A DNA stretch of 64,000 nt from Corynebacterium minutissimum. GTDB lineage: Bacteria; Actinomycetota; Actinomycetes; Mycobacteriales; Mycobacteriaceae. The stretch is taken from assembly GCF_016889765.1 (NCBI RefSeq), contig NZ_CP069533.1, forward strand, positions 1,054,001 through 1,118,000. Reading direction: 5' to 3'. Below are positions 16,844-26,190 of this stretch, one piece after another. Each line of letters starts with the position of its first letter. Within the stretch, counting starts at the first letter, position 1. A program made the position numbers and the translations under genes. The notes under the pieces were generated by a model. It saw only the letters and a list, made by a program, of their open reading frames with translations, was not told where the DNA came from and made no database searches.

Positions 16844-18547
16844 TTAACCGCAGGTGACGATGGGCTGCGGGTCGTAGACAGTGGTGGTGGTCTCCCGGGA
16901 GATTTCCTTGCCGGAGAGGTCCTTGATAACGCGGGTATCGGACGTCGTGAAGCCCGGCGCGCCAGACGACGGCGAGCAATCCTCGCTCACCGACTTGCGC
17001 TGCGGCTCGGTCTTGGCCCAGCGGCCGTTGTTGATGGACTCAACCTCAACAGTCTTCACTCCCTTGAAGCGCACGGTGATCTCGCTGCCAAAGCTGGTTT
17101 CGATGCGCACCGGGTGGTTGGAGGTATTCGTGAACTGCAGGTCAATCGCACCTTCGTACACCGTGGCTTCGCGGCCGGCCGGGTAGCGGGAAATATAATA
17201 GGAGTGCGGGGTGTGCGCGGTATCCTCCATGCCGGCGAAGTACGCGGCGTTGTAGAGGGTGGTGGCGAACTGGGAGATGCCACCGCCCACGGCCTTGCCG
17301 GCGTGGCCGTCGATGATAATGCCGGATTCCACGTAGCCCTGCGCGGTGCCGCGCGGGCCGGTGTAGCCGTTGAGGGAGAAGGTCTCGCCTGGGTTGACCA
17401 CGGCACCGTTGACCTGCTGGGCCACCAGGCGGATGTTGGTGCCGGATGCCCCGGAGAAGCCACCGGTGGAGAACTCCGATACGGTGTCATCGAAGGTGGC
17501 CTTTTCCGCCATCTCGGTGGTGAAGTCTGCAGGGTCCGGCTTGTAATCGGCGTCCCACTCGCGGTCATCTTCGCTGCTCACGCGGTCCTCGAAACCATCG
17601 AGTGTCTTCTCCCAATCGATGACGGAGCCATCCACTGAGGGCGTGATCTGCTTGTCATTGCCGCTGAAGGAAATCTTGGCGTTGGTGCCGGGCACCTCGG
17701 AGCCTTGCATACGCTCTTGGAAAAGCTCGCGCGCGCGGTCCTTGTCCACCTTGAGGTGCAGCTCGCCGTCCTCGGCTGCGATGGAAACGAACTGGGAAAT
17801 CTCCGGCTTGCGCAGGGTGCCGGCGGTGTTGTTCTCGCCTTTCAGAGTGAGCGGATTATCCAGCGCGCGGGCGGCATCACCGGTGCGCATGGCCTCAATC
17901 GCCGCAGCGTTGATCTGTGGTTCCACCACCATGGGCGTAACCTCCACTCCGTCGGGGTCGAGCCAGTGCTTCTCGACGTCCCCCCTCAACACCTCTTTCT
18001 CCACCGCCTGGCCGAGTACGGGTTTGGTCTCTTTGAGGGAGCCGTCGACAAGCTCGAGGTTTCCGTCCTCCGGCTCGATCGCGAGCTCTTCGCCTACGCG
18101 ATCCAGCGCGCCGTCAAGCTGGGCATCGTCGACGTCGACGGCGACTGGGATTTCCTCGGTAGGTTTAATGAAGCTGTAGAGGCGGGCAAAGGGATTGAGC
18201 GAGGCATCCGGGATGCCGTCGACAGCCTTCTGGTAGTTCAGGCTAAGCCCCGAATCCTGCGGGATGAGCTCGGAGGTTTTCTCGCCTGCGCGCACGATGA
18301 CGGGCCGGGTGGCCACGTCACCGAGTTCACTTTCCAGCTTTTCTACCGCGGCGGTGCGCTCCATGCGGGAGATGTCCACGCCGCCCACTGACGTCGCGCG
18401 CGGCACTTTGTGCTGATTAGCCATGACATCCCACGCGTAGGCGATGCCGGCGATGAGCACGAGGCCGACGAGCACGCCGAGGGTGACCTTGAGTCCCCGA
18501 CGGTTGCGGTCGCGTCGGTATTGGCTGTGTCCGATTGCCTTTTTCAC
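16844..18547 (-). CDS. VanW family protein with YoaR-like domain
   Basis: A 567-residue protein with a basic N-terminus, one membrane segment (about residues 22-42), and a large extracytoplasmic part. Residues about 60-330 look like repeated peptidoglycan-binding/YoaR-type domains; the VanW domain (about 380-500) contains NPGETFSLNGYTGPR, GGGISQFATTLYNAAYF and SYYISRYPAGREATVYEG. A C-terminal G5-like stretch ends with YDPQPIVTCG. Start GTG 18547 is supported by TAATCT 7 nt upstream. VanW proteins occur in cell-wall contexts, but no activity is established. Followed closely by an ABC exporter gene. Confidence 0.85.
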   Translation of the reverse strand: MKKAIGHSQYRRDRNRRGLKVTLGVLVGLVLIAGIAYAWDVMANQHKVPRATSVGGVDISRMERTAAVEKLESELGDVATRPVIVRAGEKTSELIPQDSGLSLNYQKAVDGIPDASLNPFARLYSFIKPTEEIPVAVDVDDAQLDGALDRVGEELAIEPEDGNLELVDGSLKETKPVLGQAVEKEVLRGDVEKHWLDPDGVEVTPMVVEPQINAAAIEAMRTGDAARALDNPLTLKGENNTAGTLRKPEISQFVSIAAEDGELHLKVDKDRARELFQERMQGSEVPGTNAKISFSGNDKQITPSVDGSVIDWEKTLDGFEDRVSSEDDREWDADYKPDPADFTTEMAEKATFDDTVSEFSTGGFSGASGTNIRLVAQQVNGAVVNPGETFSLNGYTGPRGTAQGYVESGIIIDGHAGKAVGGGISQFATTLYNAAYFAGMEDTAHTPHSYYISRYPAGREATVYEGAIDLQFTNTSNHPVRIETSFGSEITVRFKGVKTVEVESINNGRWAKTEPQRKSVSEDCSPSSGAPGFTTSDTRVIKDLSGKEISRETTTTVYDPQPIVTCG

Positions 18548-18554
18548 GTGTATG

Positions 18555-18560
18555 AGATTA
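18555..18560 (-). promoter_or_regulatory. -10 hexamer TAATCT for vanW-like gene
   Basis: TAATCT on the minus strand, then 7 nt, then GTG 18547; leaderless spacing. Confidence 0.55.
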
Positions 18561-18581
18561 ACGTCTGCCAGCTAGTTTTTC

Positions 18582-19673
18582 CTAGTCGGCATCCTGCTGT
18601 GCCACTACTTCCACCGCCGCATCAATCACCGCGTCAATGTCGTCATCGGTGGACCACAGCGGCATGTCAGCACCTGCGGCGAGGGCGGCGGCCACGGCTT
18701 CCGGCACACTGAAGTTCTCCGAAATCGAGGCCATTCCTCCCAGGTCATCGGTATAAATGGTGCCTTCAAAACCAAGTTCTTCGCGGGCCAGCTGGTAGGC
18801 CCGCGGGTTGAGGGAGGCAGGTTCCTCACCCAGACCGGGGACCACGAGGTGGCCCATCATGAGTGCTGCCTCGGGCGCCTGCGGAAGAGCTGCGTGGAAG
18901 GGCACGAACTCGTGGCCGGAAAGTTCCTCCAGCGGCGGAGTAACGGCCTGGCCCAGGTGCGTATCCCCGGAGGCGCGCCCATGGCCGGGGAAGTGTTTGA
19001 ACACGGCCTTGACTCCTGCTGCCTTAAGCCCGCGGGCAAAGGCCGCGCCATAGTCGCCCGCAGCCTTCGGGTCGGTGGAAAAAGCGCGGTCGCCGACGAC
19101 CTCCAAGCCTCCCCCGTCTACGTCGAGCACCGGGGCAAAGTCCACCGTCACGCCGTGCGCGCGGAGGCTGTGCCCAATCTCGGTGGCCATCTGCTCCACC
19201 TCTTCTGGGGAGTGGCCCTCCGCCATGACCTGCGGGGAGGGATACTCCCCCAAAATCTCAGAAAAGCGCTGCACGCGGCCGCCCTCGAAATCGATGGACA
19301 CTTCGAAGTCACGGCCCACCTCCTCACGTAAAGCGTTGATTCCCCGTGGGCCATCGCTGAGCAGTTCCGGGTCAGCCCAGCTCGGGATAAACAGCCCGCC
19401 GACGCCTGCGTCCAGCTTCGCGCGCGCATCCTCGTAGTTCAGTGCCGGCGGCATGAGCTTTGCTGCCGCACGGGCCCGCACGTCCTCAAGCGCTTCGGAC
19501 GCGGGTGCTTCGGACGCGGGTGCCTCGGCCTCGCTGGTCTCGTCCGCGGCGCTGGGTGTGGCGGACGGCGTTGAGGGGGAAGGGGGCGGGGCGTCGGAAA
19601 GCACAGGCTCCGAACCGCACGCACTGAGGACGCACGCGGTACTCAACAGGAGGGCGGAAGTTGCTTTTCTCAT
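18582..19673 (-). CDS. Glycoside hydrolase family 3 lipoprotein (LpqI/NagZ-like)
   Basis: Start ATG 19673 is preferred over GTG 19679 because CAGACT sits 7 nt upstream. The 363-residue product has a lipoprotein signal ending LSAC (lipid-bearing Cys near residue 19), a disordered Ser/Glu/Ala linker, and a GH3 TIM-barrel domain. The NagZ-type catalytic loop KHFPGHGRASGDTHL is present, which carries the Asp-His acid/base dyad; the nucleophile Asp lies in TIYTDDLGGM. Mtb LpqI (Rv0237) removes N-acetylglucosamine from muropeptides and likewise lies close to aftD. Expected on the outer face of the inner membrane, in wall recycling. Confidence 0.87.
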   Translation of the reverse strand: MRKATSALLLSTACVLSACGSEPVLSDAPPPSPSTPSATPSAADETSEAEAPASEAPASEALEDVRARAAAKLMPPALNYEDARAKLDAGVGGLFIPSWADPELLSDGPRGINALREEVGRDFEVSIDFEGGRVQRFSEILGEYPSPQVMAEGHSPEEVEQMATEIGHSLRAHGVTVDFAPVLDVDGGGLEVVGDRAFSTDPKAAGDYGAAFARGLKAAGVKAVFKHFPGHGRASGDTHLGQAVTPPLEELSGHEFVPFHAALPQAPEAALMMGHLVVPGLGEEPASLNPRAYQLAREELGFEGTIYTDDLGGMASISENFSVPEAVAAALAAGADMPLWSTDDDIDAVIDAAVEVVAQQDAD

Positions 19674-19680
19674 ACCCACC

Positions 19681-19686
19681 AGTCTG
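19681..19686 (-). promoter_or_regulatory. -10 hexamer CAGACT for GH3 lipoprotein gene
   Basis: CAGACT on the minus strand ends 7 nt before ATG 19673. It faces the divergent usp promoter 34 bp away. Confidence 0.4.
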
Positions 19687-19719
19687 CCTGAAGGGCCCGC
19701 GCGGGCAACATCCGATTGT

Positions 19720-19725
19720 TAGGAT
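19720..19725 (+). promoter_or_regulatory. -10 hexamer TAGGAT for universal stress gene
   Basis: TAGGAT is followed by 6 nt and ATG 19732. Confidence 0.5.
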
Positions 19726-19731
19726 GGTCAC

Positions 19732-20223
19732 ATGAGCAACGGAGAAACCCTGCTAATCGCCTACGACGGCTCCGACCGCGCAGACCGCGCTCTCGAATAC
19801 GCCGCGCACTTGCTACGCCCCACCGACGTCGAAATCCTCACCGCGTGGGAAACCTCCGCGCGCCAAGCCGCGCGCGCCGTGAGCCGCACCGGCCTGCACC
19901 AGTCCACCGTGTCTCCCGAGCACGTGGAGGAGGACCCCGCGTATGAGGAAGCAGTGGCGATTTGCCGCCGGGGAATCGCCAAAGCGGAATCCCTGGGCCT
20001 GCGTGGACATGCCCACCTGGTGGAGTCGGTGACGTCGATTCAGAGCGCGATTGTCGACGCCGCCCAGGAACTCGACGTCGACGTCATCGTCACCGGCACC
20101 CGCGCGCTGACCGGCTTCCGCTCGCTGTGGACGAACTCGACGGCGGAGTACATTGTGCGCAACGCCGGCCTTCCGGTCTTTATCGTGCCGCCGGAGAACG
20201 ACGACGAAGACGACGACTGCTAG
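19732..20223 (+). CDS. Universal stress protein (UspA family)
   Basis: A single-domain 163-residue Usp protein. It opens with LLIAYDGSDRADRALEYAA, the usual first strand and helix, and ends with VDVIVTGTRALTGFRSLWTNSTAEYIVRNAGLPVFIV. The ATP-binding loop of this family is G-2x-G-9x-G(S/T); here GTRALTGFRS...NST is a partial match, so nucleotide binding is likely but not certain. The tail is acidic (NDDEDDDC). Its stop codon overlaps the -10 element of the DUF2613 gene. General stress or dormancy role by family. Confidence 0.88.
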   Translation: MSNGETLLIAYDGSDRADRALEYAAHLLRPTDVEILTAWETSARQAARAVSRTGLHQSTVSPEHVEEDPAYEEAVAICRRGIAKAESLGLRGHAHLVESVTSIQSAIVDAAQELDVDVIVTGTRALTGFRSLWTNSTAEYIVRNAGLPVFIVPPENDDEDDDC

Positions 20224-20226
20224 AAT
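20221..20226 (+). promoter_or_regulatory. -10 hexamer TAGAAT for DUF2613 gene
   Basis: TAGAAT overlaps the usp stop codon (TAG) and is followed by 8 nt and ATG 20235; leaderless spacing. Confidence 0.55.
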
Positions 20227-20234
20227 CTGGCGCC

Positions 20235-20432
20235 ATGGCATTCGATAGCGATTCCCTCAACAAGCGCACCCTGGGCCCGGCCCTGGGCAGTGCTGTCGTT
20301 GGCGTGGCGTTGGGAGTCGTCACCATCCTGGGCATTGCCCAGTTCTCGCAGGCAGACGCCGTGCCGAGCGATAACTCTGTCAAAGCCTCCGACGCCGTGA
20401 TGGGCGGGCCGGAGTACGGCTCCCGCGAGTAA
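20235..20432 (+). CDS. DUF2613 small secreted or membrane protein
   Basis: A 65-residue protein with one hydrophobic segment (about residues 16-38: ALGSAVVGVALGVVTILGIAQF) and a short extracytoplasmic tail containing DNSVKASDAVMGGPEYGSRE-like sequence. This is the DUF2613 family, the counterpart of Rv0236A next to aftD in M. tuberculosis. It ends 2 nt before the GTG of aftD, so the two are translationally linked. Its function is unknown; a partner role for AftD is an inference from constant adjacency. Confidence 0.82.
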   Translation: MAFDSDSLNKRTLGPALGSAVVGVALGVVTILGIAQFSQADAVPSDNSVKASDAVMGGPEYGSRE

Positions 20433-20434
20433 GC

Positions 20435-23400
20435 GTGCGCGCACGCATCGGGGGGCTTTTCTTTCTAGCCCTCGTGGTTCTGGTGCAGCCATGGGGGCTG
20501 ACCGCCGCCGATACCAAACATGATCTGGTGGCCAACCCGGCAGGCTTTCTAGCTGGTGCGCTGCATGCTTATACCGATACTTTCACGCTGGGCCAGCTGC
20601 AGAACCAGGCTTATGGCTACCTCTTCCCGCAGGGCTTGTTCTTCCTGCTGGCGGACCCGCTGCCGGATTGGATAGCGCAGCGCGCCTGGTGGTTTGTGGT
20701 CCTGTCCGTGGGCTTTCTGGGTTTCTTCCGCCTATTCCGCGCAGTACTTCCCGCCGCGCCGGATTATGCCGCGCTGGCGGGCGGAGTGCTCTATGCGCTC
20801 TCACCGCGCACGCTAACTACGTTAGGCGCGATTTCCTCGGAGACCTGGCCGGTCATGCTGGCACCTTGGGTACTGCTGCCCTTCCTGCGGCCGGGCCGGC
20901 TTTGCTGGCGGGATGCAGCACCTTCGGTGGTGGCGGTGGCATGCATGGGCGCGGTCAACGCCACGGCCACACTTGCCGCTTGCCTGCCGGCGGGTTTGAT
21001 CCTCTTGTGGCGGCGCGCGGGCAAGACCGGCCTAGTGTGGTTGGCCGGATGCGCGGCGGTGTCCGCGTGGTGGATTATCCCGCTGCTCATCCTGGGCCGC
21101 TATGCCCCGCCTTTTACCGAGTTCATCGAATCCGCTGGCGTGACCACGCGCTGGCTCAACCTGGCGGAAATCCTGCGCGGCACCACCAGCTGGGCGCCTT
21201 TTGTCGATACCGAGCGCATCGCCGGCAATGAGCTAGCCACCGAGCCGGTCTTCGTGCTGTTCACGGCCGGTGTGGCCGCCCTGGGTCTTATGGGGTTGTC
21301 CCGCCTGCCGCGCGTGTGGAGTGTCATGCTGCTGGTGGGCGTGGCCGTGCTCGGCACGCATGCCGCGTGGTACCTCGATGCGCTCGACGGGCCGTTGGCC
21401 GCGCTGCGCAATGTGCACAAATTCGACCCGCTGGTGCGCATCCCGCTGGTGCTCGGCGTGGCCGCGATTGCCGCCCGCGTGAGGTTGCCGCGGACGTTGT
21501 CCCCGGGGCGTCGTGAAGCAGCGGGCCTTCTGGTGTGCCTCGTGGTGATGGGGGCGACCGCTCCTGCGTGGGCAGGCCGGCTGCTGCCCAAGGGCGCATA
21601 CGAAGAGGTGCCTGACTATTGGCACGAAGCCGCCTCCTTCATGAATACTCTGGACACGCGCGTGCTCATCTACCCGCCGGCCTCCTTTGCACGGCAGGAT
21701 TGGGGCTGGACGCGCGATGAACCGGCGCAGCCGCTTCTCGACGTCCCCTGGGCCGTCCGCGACGCCGTTCCCCTCATCCCGCCCGAAGCCATCCGTGGCT
21801 TGGACGGAGCGATGGCGCAGATTTCCCGCGACCCCGCGTCCGCGCCTTTAGTGTTGCAGCGCCTCGGCATCGGCGCCGTCGCGGTGCGCCATGACCTCAT
21901 CTCTGGTTCTTCGGCCCACATCCCGGGCGAGGTCCACACCTTCGGGGAGGTCGACGTCGTGGTTTTCGACGCAGACCTCTCCATGAACCTCGCGCCTGCG
22001 GATCCGCCGCGCGTGGCGGGCGGCGGGGAATCGCTCGCACTCCTGGAAGGCCCCCACGAGCTGGTCTCCTCCAACGCGGACATCGTCACCGATACACCCA
22101 CCCTGCGCGACCGCAACTACGGCACGCTCACCGGCCCAGTCTCCGCGCCGCTGGCCCCTGATGACCCCTCCACGGTGCGCAACCGCCTGCGCGACTATCC
22201 CTCCGCCGGCCCGCTGACCCAGGTGGTGGAGCACGATGGCCGCGTCACCGCGTCGTCGTCTGCCGCGGATGCTTCGGCTTTCGGCGGGGCGAACCCGGCG
22301 CGCTCTCTTACTGCGGCCGTCGACGGCGAGAACTCCACTGCCTGGTGGCCAGCGCCTGGCGATTCAGGCCGGCTGGAGCTGCATTCTTCCTCCACGTGGG
22401 CCTCGCCTACGCTGCGACTGATGACCACCGGCACGACTGAGGTGACCATCCACAACGGTGATTCTCAGGTTACGGTCACCATGGAGGCCTACCGCGCCCG
22501 CGATATCCGCGTGCCCGGCGCGCATGCCTCCACCATCCGCATCGAGCCGCAACGCCGCACCGGGATTGCCGAGGCCTCCATCGTGGACCAGCCCACCCCG
22601 CGCCGCCTCGTCACCGTCCCCGATACTTCACCGGATGCCGAGCAGTTCCTCTTCCAGCAGGACAACGAACGCATCCTCATCCGCTCCTTTACTTCCCCGC
22701 GCGATATGACCGTGCGTGTGTTGGGTGAGAAGCCCGTGCTTATCGACGGCTCCCCCCACTCCCCCGGCTCCACCTTCGACCTGTCCGCCGGACAACACCT
22801 CGTGCGCACCACCGGCGATTGGGCGGCCCTGACAGATACCGCGTCCTCCTTGCCCGCGCCCCTGGCTGCCTCGTCTCCTGACATATCCGGTTCCGCCGCC
22901 GACTCGGCCACCGCATCCGGCGCGGACCATGGCTATGCCCCGCTCGCTGCTGGTTCCCCCATCGAGCCCGCCGACCACGACCGCCTCCTTATCACCGGCC
23001 GCGCCTTCAACGAGGGCCTGCGCGGCGAGCTCCGCTCCCCCAGCTCAGCCCCGGACTCGGCACAAGATTCCGCGCCAGCCTCCAGCTCGGAACCTCTAGC
23101 CCTCAAGCCGCGCTCCATCGATGCCGACACTCAGGCCTTCCTCATCCCTGCTGGCGCTAGCGGCACCTTCCACATGACTTTTGTTGCTGACCGCGCCTAC
23201 CGCGTGGGCCTCGGCCTCGGCGGCGCGCTCGCCGCGCTGACTACCGCGCTGTGCCTGCTCGTCATGGCCCGCGGCCTCCGTTCCCAAGCCACTGCCCCTG
23301 CCTCATCCGCGACAAACGCAGCACACGATTCAGCCGCAACCGGCCCAGTCGCCGATGCTGCCCTCCGGGCAACCTCCGCGGCTTCCGAAACGGCCTCGCC

Positions 23401-23701
23401 CGCCCGTGTTGCCCACTCGTCTCTCTCGGCGCGTGTCCTTCTGGCACTACTCGTCGCGGCAACGATGGCGCTCGTCGCGGGTATGCCCGGTGTGGCCGCC
23501 GCTGCCGCGGCGTGGGTCATCACGCGCTGGACCACGCTGCGCTCCGACTACTTGGCGGGCGCGCTCACCTTGGCCGCGGGCGCGATGCTCGCCCGCGCAC
23601 CCTGGCCCTCGGAGGGCTACGCCGGTGACTCGCTGCTGGTCCAGCTGCTCTGCGTCGCGGCTATCACGTGTGCCTGCCTCCCACCCCGCCGCGCCTCTTA
23701 G
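20435..23701 (+). CDS. aftD: Alpha-(1->3)-arabinofuranosyltransferase AftD
   Basis: A 1088-residue GT-C type transferase starting at GTG 20435. The N-terminal half has about eleven membrane segments with the catalytic acidic loop (TAADTKHDLVANPAGFL) after the first one; the C-terminal half is a large periplasmic region with carbohydrate-binding character, ending in two more membrane segments and Ala-rich stretches. AftD adds alpha-1,3-linked arabinofuranose branches to arabinogalactan and lipoarabinomannan from decaprenyl-phosphoryl-arabinose. It is shorter than the mycobacterial enzyme (about 1400 residues). Context (LpqI-like, DUF2613, AftD) matches Rv0237-Rv0236c. Confidence 0.88.
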   Translation: MRARIGGLFFLALVVLVQPWGLTAADTKHDLVANPAGFLAGALHAYTDTFTLGQLQNQAYGYLFPQGLFFLLADPLPDWIAQRAWWFVVLSVGFLGFFRLFRAVLPAAPDYAALAGGVLYALSPRTLTTLGAISSETWPVMLAPWVLLPFLRPGRLCWRDAAPSVVAVACMGAVNATATLAACLPAGLILLWRRAGKTGLVWLAGCAAVSAWWIIPLLILGRYAPPFTEFIESAGVTTRWLNLAEILRGTTSWAPFVDTERIAGNELATEPVFVLFTAGVAALGLMGLSRLPRVWSVMLLVGVAVLGTHAAWYLDALDGPLAALRNVHKFDPLVRIPLVLGVAAIAARVRLPRTLSPGRREAAGLLVCLVVMGATAPAWAGRLLPKGAYEEVPDYWHEAASFMNTLDTRVLIYPPASFARQDWGWTRDEPAQPLLDVPWAVRDAVPLIPPEAIRGLDGAMAQISRDPASAPLVLQRLGIGAVAVRHDLISGSSAHIPGEVHTFGEVDVVVFDADLSMNLAPADPPRVAGGGESLALLEGPHELVSSNADIVTDTPTLRDRNYGTLTGPVSAPLAPDDPSTVRNRLRDYPSAGPLTQVVEHDGRVTASSSAADASAFGGANPARSLTAAVDGENSTAWWPAPGDSGRLELHSSSTWASPTLRLMTTGTTEVTIHNGDSQVTVTMEAYRARDIRVPGAHASTIRIEPQRRTGIAEASIVDQPTPRRLVTVPDTSPDAEQFLFQQDNERILIRSFTSPRDMTVRVLGEKPVLIDGSPHSPGSTFDLSAGQHLVRTTGDWAALTDTASSLPAPLAASSPDISGSAADSATASGADHGYAPLAAGSPIEPADHDRLLITGRAFNEGLRGELRSPSSAPDSAQDSAPASSSEPLALKPRSIDADTQAFLIPAGASGTFHMTFVADRAYRVGLGLGGALAALTTALCLLVMARGLRSQATAPASSATNAAHDSAATGPVADAALRATSAASETASPARVAHSSLSARVLLALLVAATMALVAGMPGVAAAAAAWVITRWTTLRSDYLAGALTLAAGAMLARAPWPSEGYAGDSLLVQLLCVAAITCACLPPRRAS

Positions 23702-23981
23702 GGACGCAGCCGCGCTGTACATAGCTGTCCGCCCCTGCTGCTTCCTTTGGGGCCGCTGGTTTCGACGCGGACCCGCTACGCATGGTGCTCCGAGCAAAGC
23801 GCCTCTCAAAGGGCATCCCACAGATGGCTCCCCACAGAAGGCATCCCACAGACGGCATCTTCAGCGCTAAAAACGCCATCTAGAAGGGGCAAATGGCGTT
23901 CTTAGGAGCAAAGACGCCTTTTGACTGATGCCTTGTACAAGATGCCTGCTGCGAAATCGGAGGCGAGGCCAAGAAGGCTAG
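23702..23981. terminator. Convergent intergenic region with bidirectional hairpin
   Basis: No gene is visible between the converging stops of aftD and the acyltransferase. AACGCCAT (23872-23879) pairs with ATGGCGTT (23893-23900); flanking TAAA/CTTA extends it to 11 of 12 pairs with A/T runs on both outer sides, fitting a bidirectional terminator. Upstream, GGCATCCCACAGA occurs twice, 28 bp apart (23812-23824 and 23840-23852). Confidence 0.6.
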
Positions 23982-25154
23982 TTAGGAAGCAGAATCAGTC
24001 GAGCCAGCGGCGCTGGCAAGGGATGCGGACCCCACGGTAGCGGAATGGGAAGCGGAGCCGGCAGAGCTATCTGCCTGGCGCGGCAGGGAACGCGGGACGA
24101 CGATGCGGCCGCGGGCAAGGGAGCGGATGAGGTCGCGGCCGGGGACCTCGACAAGCACGTAGGTCGCAGCAGACAGGACGCAACTGACCACCACTGTAAA
24201 GACCAGCACCACCGCGAAATCCCAGGCAGAACCGGAGAAGGCCGACACGCCTAAAAGCGGAAAAGCGATGGCCAGCACCGCCACATGCCACATGAAAACC
24301 CCATAAGACCAGCGGCCCAGCGCCCGCATCACCGCCGAGGAGAGCCAGCTTTCCCGCGGGGCCAGCGCCACCGGCACGACGATGCACGCCCCGCACACTG
24401 CGCCCACCGCGATGCGGCGCGCAAACTCACTAGGCTCTGGATGGACCAATCCCTGCGGCCCGAACCACTCGCGGCTAGCCAGCCACACACACCCCGCGGC
24501 CACCGCCCAGCACACCGGACGCACGGTGCGCCCAGCACGCACACGCATGCCGGCCGACTCCGCCTCCGCAGCCACCATGCCCACCGCGAACCATGAAAAA
24601 TACGCCGGTGGCCAAATCTGCGTATTGACATCGCCGGATTCATACCCGGCCACAAATGGCAGGAAACCCCAGAACAGACTCAGCACGCCAGCACCCACAA
24701 TGAGCACCACCCGCGGGCGCGCCGAAAACTTATCCAACATCCACACCAAAAGCGGCAACACCGCATAGAAGGCGAACTCCACGCTCAGCGACCATAATTG
24801 CGTCAGCCCAGGCACCAGCCCATCGGCGATATACAGCTGTGTACCGGTCAGGTTGGTGAGGAGTTGAGGGAGGGTTAAGGGGGAGGCGTCGGGAAGCAAG
24901 GCGAGTACCGCCACCACGCACACCAGATACAGAGGCGCCAAGCGCGCCACGCGGGAGAGCGCATACTGCCGCGCCGTATGCGCGTGCCGCCGGCGCCACA
25001 GCAAGAACCCACTGAGCACGAAGAAGACCGCCACGCCGTAGTCCAAGCGCTCGGCCCAGGCCCAGCCGGTAGCCGTCTGGAAGGACACGTGCGTGACCAC
25101 GACCGCCATTGCTGCCAGCGCACGCACGCCTTCGAGCTCAGGGAGAAAGCGCAT
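23982..25154 (-). CDS. Membrane acyltransferase family 3 (TmaT-like)
   Basis: A 390-residue OafA-type acyltransferase with about ten membrane segments. The N-terminal motif LPELEGVRALAAMAVVVTHVS contains the conserved His, and FFVLSGFLL and WSLSVEFAFYAVLP are typical family motifs. The last 45 residues are a cytoplasmic Ser/Ala-rich tail. Position and family match Rv0228 and the C. glutamicum acyltransferase TmaT, which acetylates trehalose monomycolate before MmpL-dependent export (from memory of published work). It is divergent from the DUF3068 gene with 53 bp between starts. Function here is inferred. Confidence 0.85.
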   Translation of the reverse strand: MRFLPELEGVRALAAMAVVVTHVSFQTATGWAWAERLDYGVAVFFVLSGFLLWRRRHAHTARQYALSRVARLAPLYLVCVVAVLALLPDASPLTLPQLLTNLTGTQLYIADGLVPGLTQLWSLSVEFAFYAVLPLLVWMLDKFSARPRVVLIVGAGVLSLFWGFLPFVAGYESGDVNTQIWPPAYFSWFAVGMVAAEAESAGMRVRAGRTVRPVCWAVAAGCVWLASREWFGPQGLVHPEPSEFARRIAVGAVCGACIVVPVALAPRESWLSSAVMRALGRWSYGVFMWHVAVLAIAFPLLGVSAFSGSAWDFAVVLVFTVVVSCVLSAATYVLVEVPGRDLIRSLARGRIVVPRSLPRQADSSAGSASHSATVGSASLASAAGSTDSAS

Positions 25155-25207
25155 GGCCCACTACGATACTATTTTTGCAGTACATCCCTCGACCGATCGG
25201 AGCTGAC
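25155..25207. promoter_or_regulatory. Divergent promoter, acyltransferase / DUF3068
   Basis: Only 53 bp separate the starts. On the minus strand TAGTAT ends 11 nt before ATG 25154. On the plus strand GGAG precedes GTG 25208 at 6 nt spacing and decides that start. Confidence 0.45.
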
Positions 25208-26179
25208 GTGTTCCTTCGCTCGCGCCTAGCGCAGGTGACGATTGCCGCCGCGGTCTTCCTCATCCTCGGGTCCATCCTGCCGCCGCTGTACAACAACCAG
25301 TCGAGGCCCCTAGCCACGGACCTGGCCTTCGAGGTCCGCGCGGAACAAGACGGCGCCGCGTTGACCCGGCACACCGCAACCGCACCTGTGGACAAGGATT
25401 CGGTGGCACGCACACAGTCCACCATGGACCTCACCGTAGATGGCGAGACCGTCGTGCACATCACCGAGGATTCCCTGCTCAACCGCGAATCCACCTATCC
25501 GGTCGCCGGCCCGAACACGACGCAGCACATCGAGATCCCGGCTTTTGACCTGCACGTGGACAACGAGATCGAGCGCGATGGCATGAGCTATTTCTTTCCC
25601 GCCGGCGCGGAGCAGCGCTCTTATCCCTTTTTCGATCCCCTGACGCAAAGCGCCAAGCCCATCGATTTCCTTCGCGATGAAAAGCTCGACGGCATCCCCA
25701 CCTACGTCTTCCACCAGGACGTCGCGCCGGTCTCGCTCCTCCAGGTCTTTGGCTTTGATGCTCACCGCGCCGGCCCCGCGGGTGACTTCTACTCGCCGGA
25801 ATCCCTGGAGCGCTACCACCTGAAGCCGGCTTCGCACGTCATCCTTGAGCCCTTCTACGCGGTGAGCCGCACGGTGTGGGTGGAGCCCACCACGGGCACC
25901 ATCGTGAAAGAGGTGCAACACCCGCGCATCTTCTGGGCCACCGACGCCACCCAGGCCCAGGCTATGGTCGACGCCGATGACACTAAGGAGCGTGCGCTTC
26001 TCGACGTCCCCCTCACCTGGTCCCCTGACACCCTCACCGAGCACCTCGACTCGGTGCGCCGGGTGATCGACACTGTGAAGGTCTTGGGTATCGTCGGCTG
26101 GCTGGGCAAGGCCATCGGCGTGGTGTTGTTGGCGGTAGCGGCCGCGATGTTCATGCGTGGCCGTGGCCAGAACGCTTAA
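25208..26179 (+). CDS. DUF3068 membrane-anchored periplasmic protein (PgfA-like)
   Basis: Start GTG 25208 is chosen for its GGAG; the frame extends upstream into the divergent promoter and that part is excluded. The 323-residue product has a membrane segment near each end (about residues 7-26 and 293-315) and a periplasmic domain between, with RPLATDLAFEVRAE, YPVAGPNTTQHIEIP and REYPFFDPLTQSAKPIDF-type motifs. DUF3068 relatives are Rv0227c/PgfA, reported to work with MmpL3, and C. glutamicum NCgl2760, reported to be needed for lipomannan maturation. Both point to envelope lipid or glycan assembly. Followed 11 nt later by the next gene. Confidence 0.82.
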   Translation: MFLRSRLAQVTIAAAVFLILGSILPPLYNNQSRPLATDLAFEVRAEQDGAALTRHTATAPVDKDSVARTQSTMDLTVDGETVVHITEDSLLNRESTYPVAGPNTTQHIEIPAFDLHVDNEIERDGMSYFFPAGAEQRSYPFFDPLTQSAKPIDFLRDEKLDGIPTYVFHQDVAPVSLLQVFGFDAHRAGPAGDFYSPESLERYHLKPASHVILEPFYAVSRTVWVEPTTGTIVKEVQHPRIFWATDATQAQAMVDADDTKERALLDVPLTWSPDTLTEHLDSVRRVIDTVKVLGIVGWLGKAIGVVLLAVAAAMFMRGRGQNA

Positions 26180-26190
26180 GGGCGTCTGCT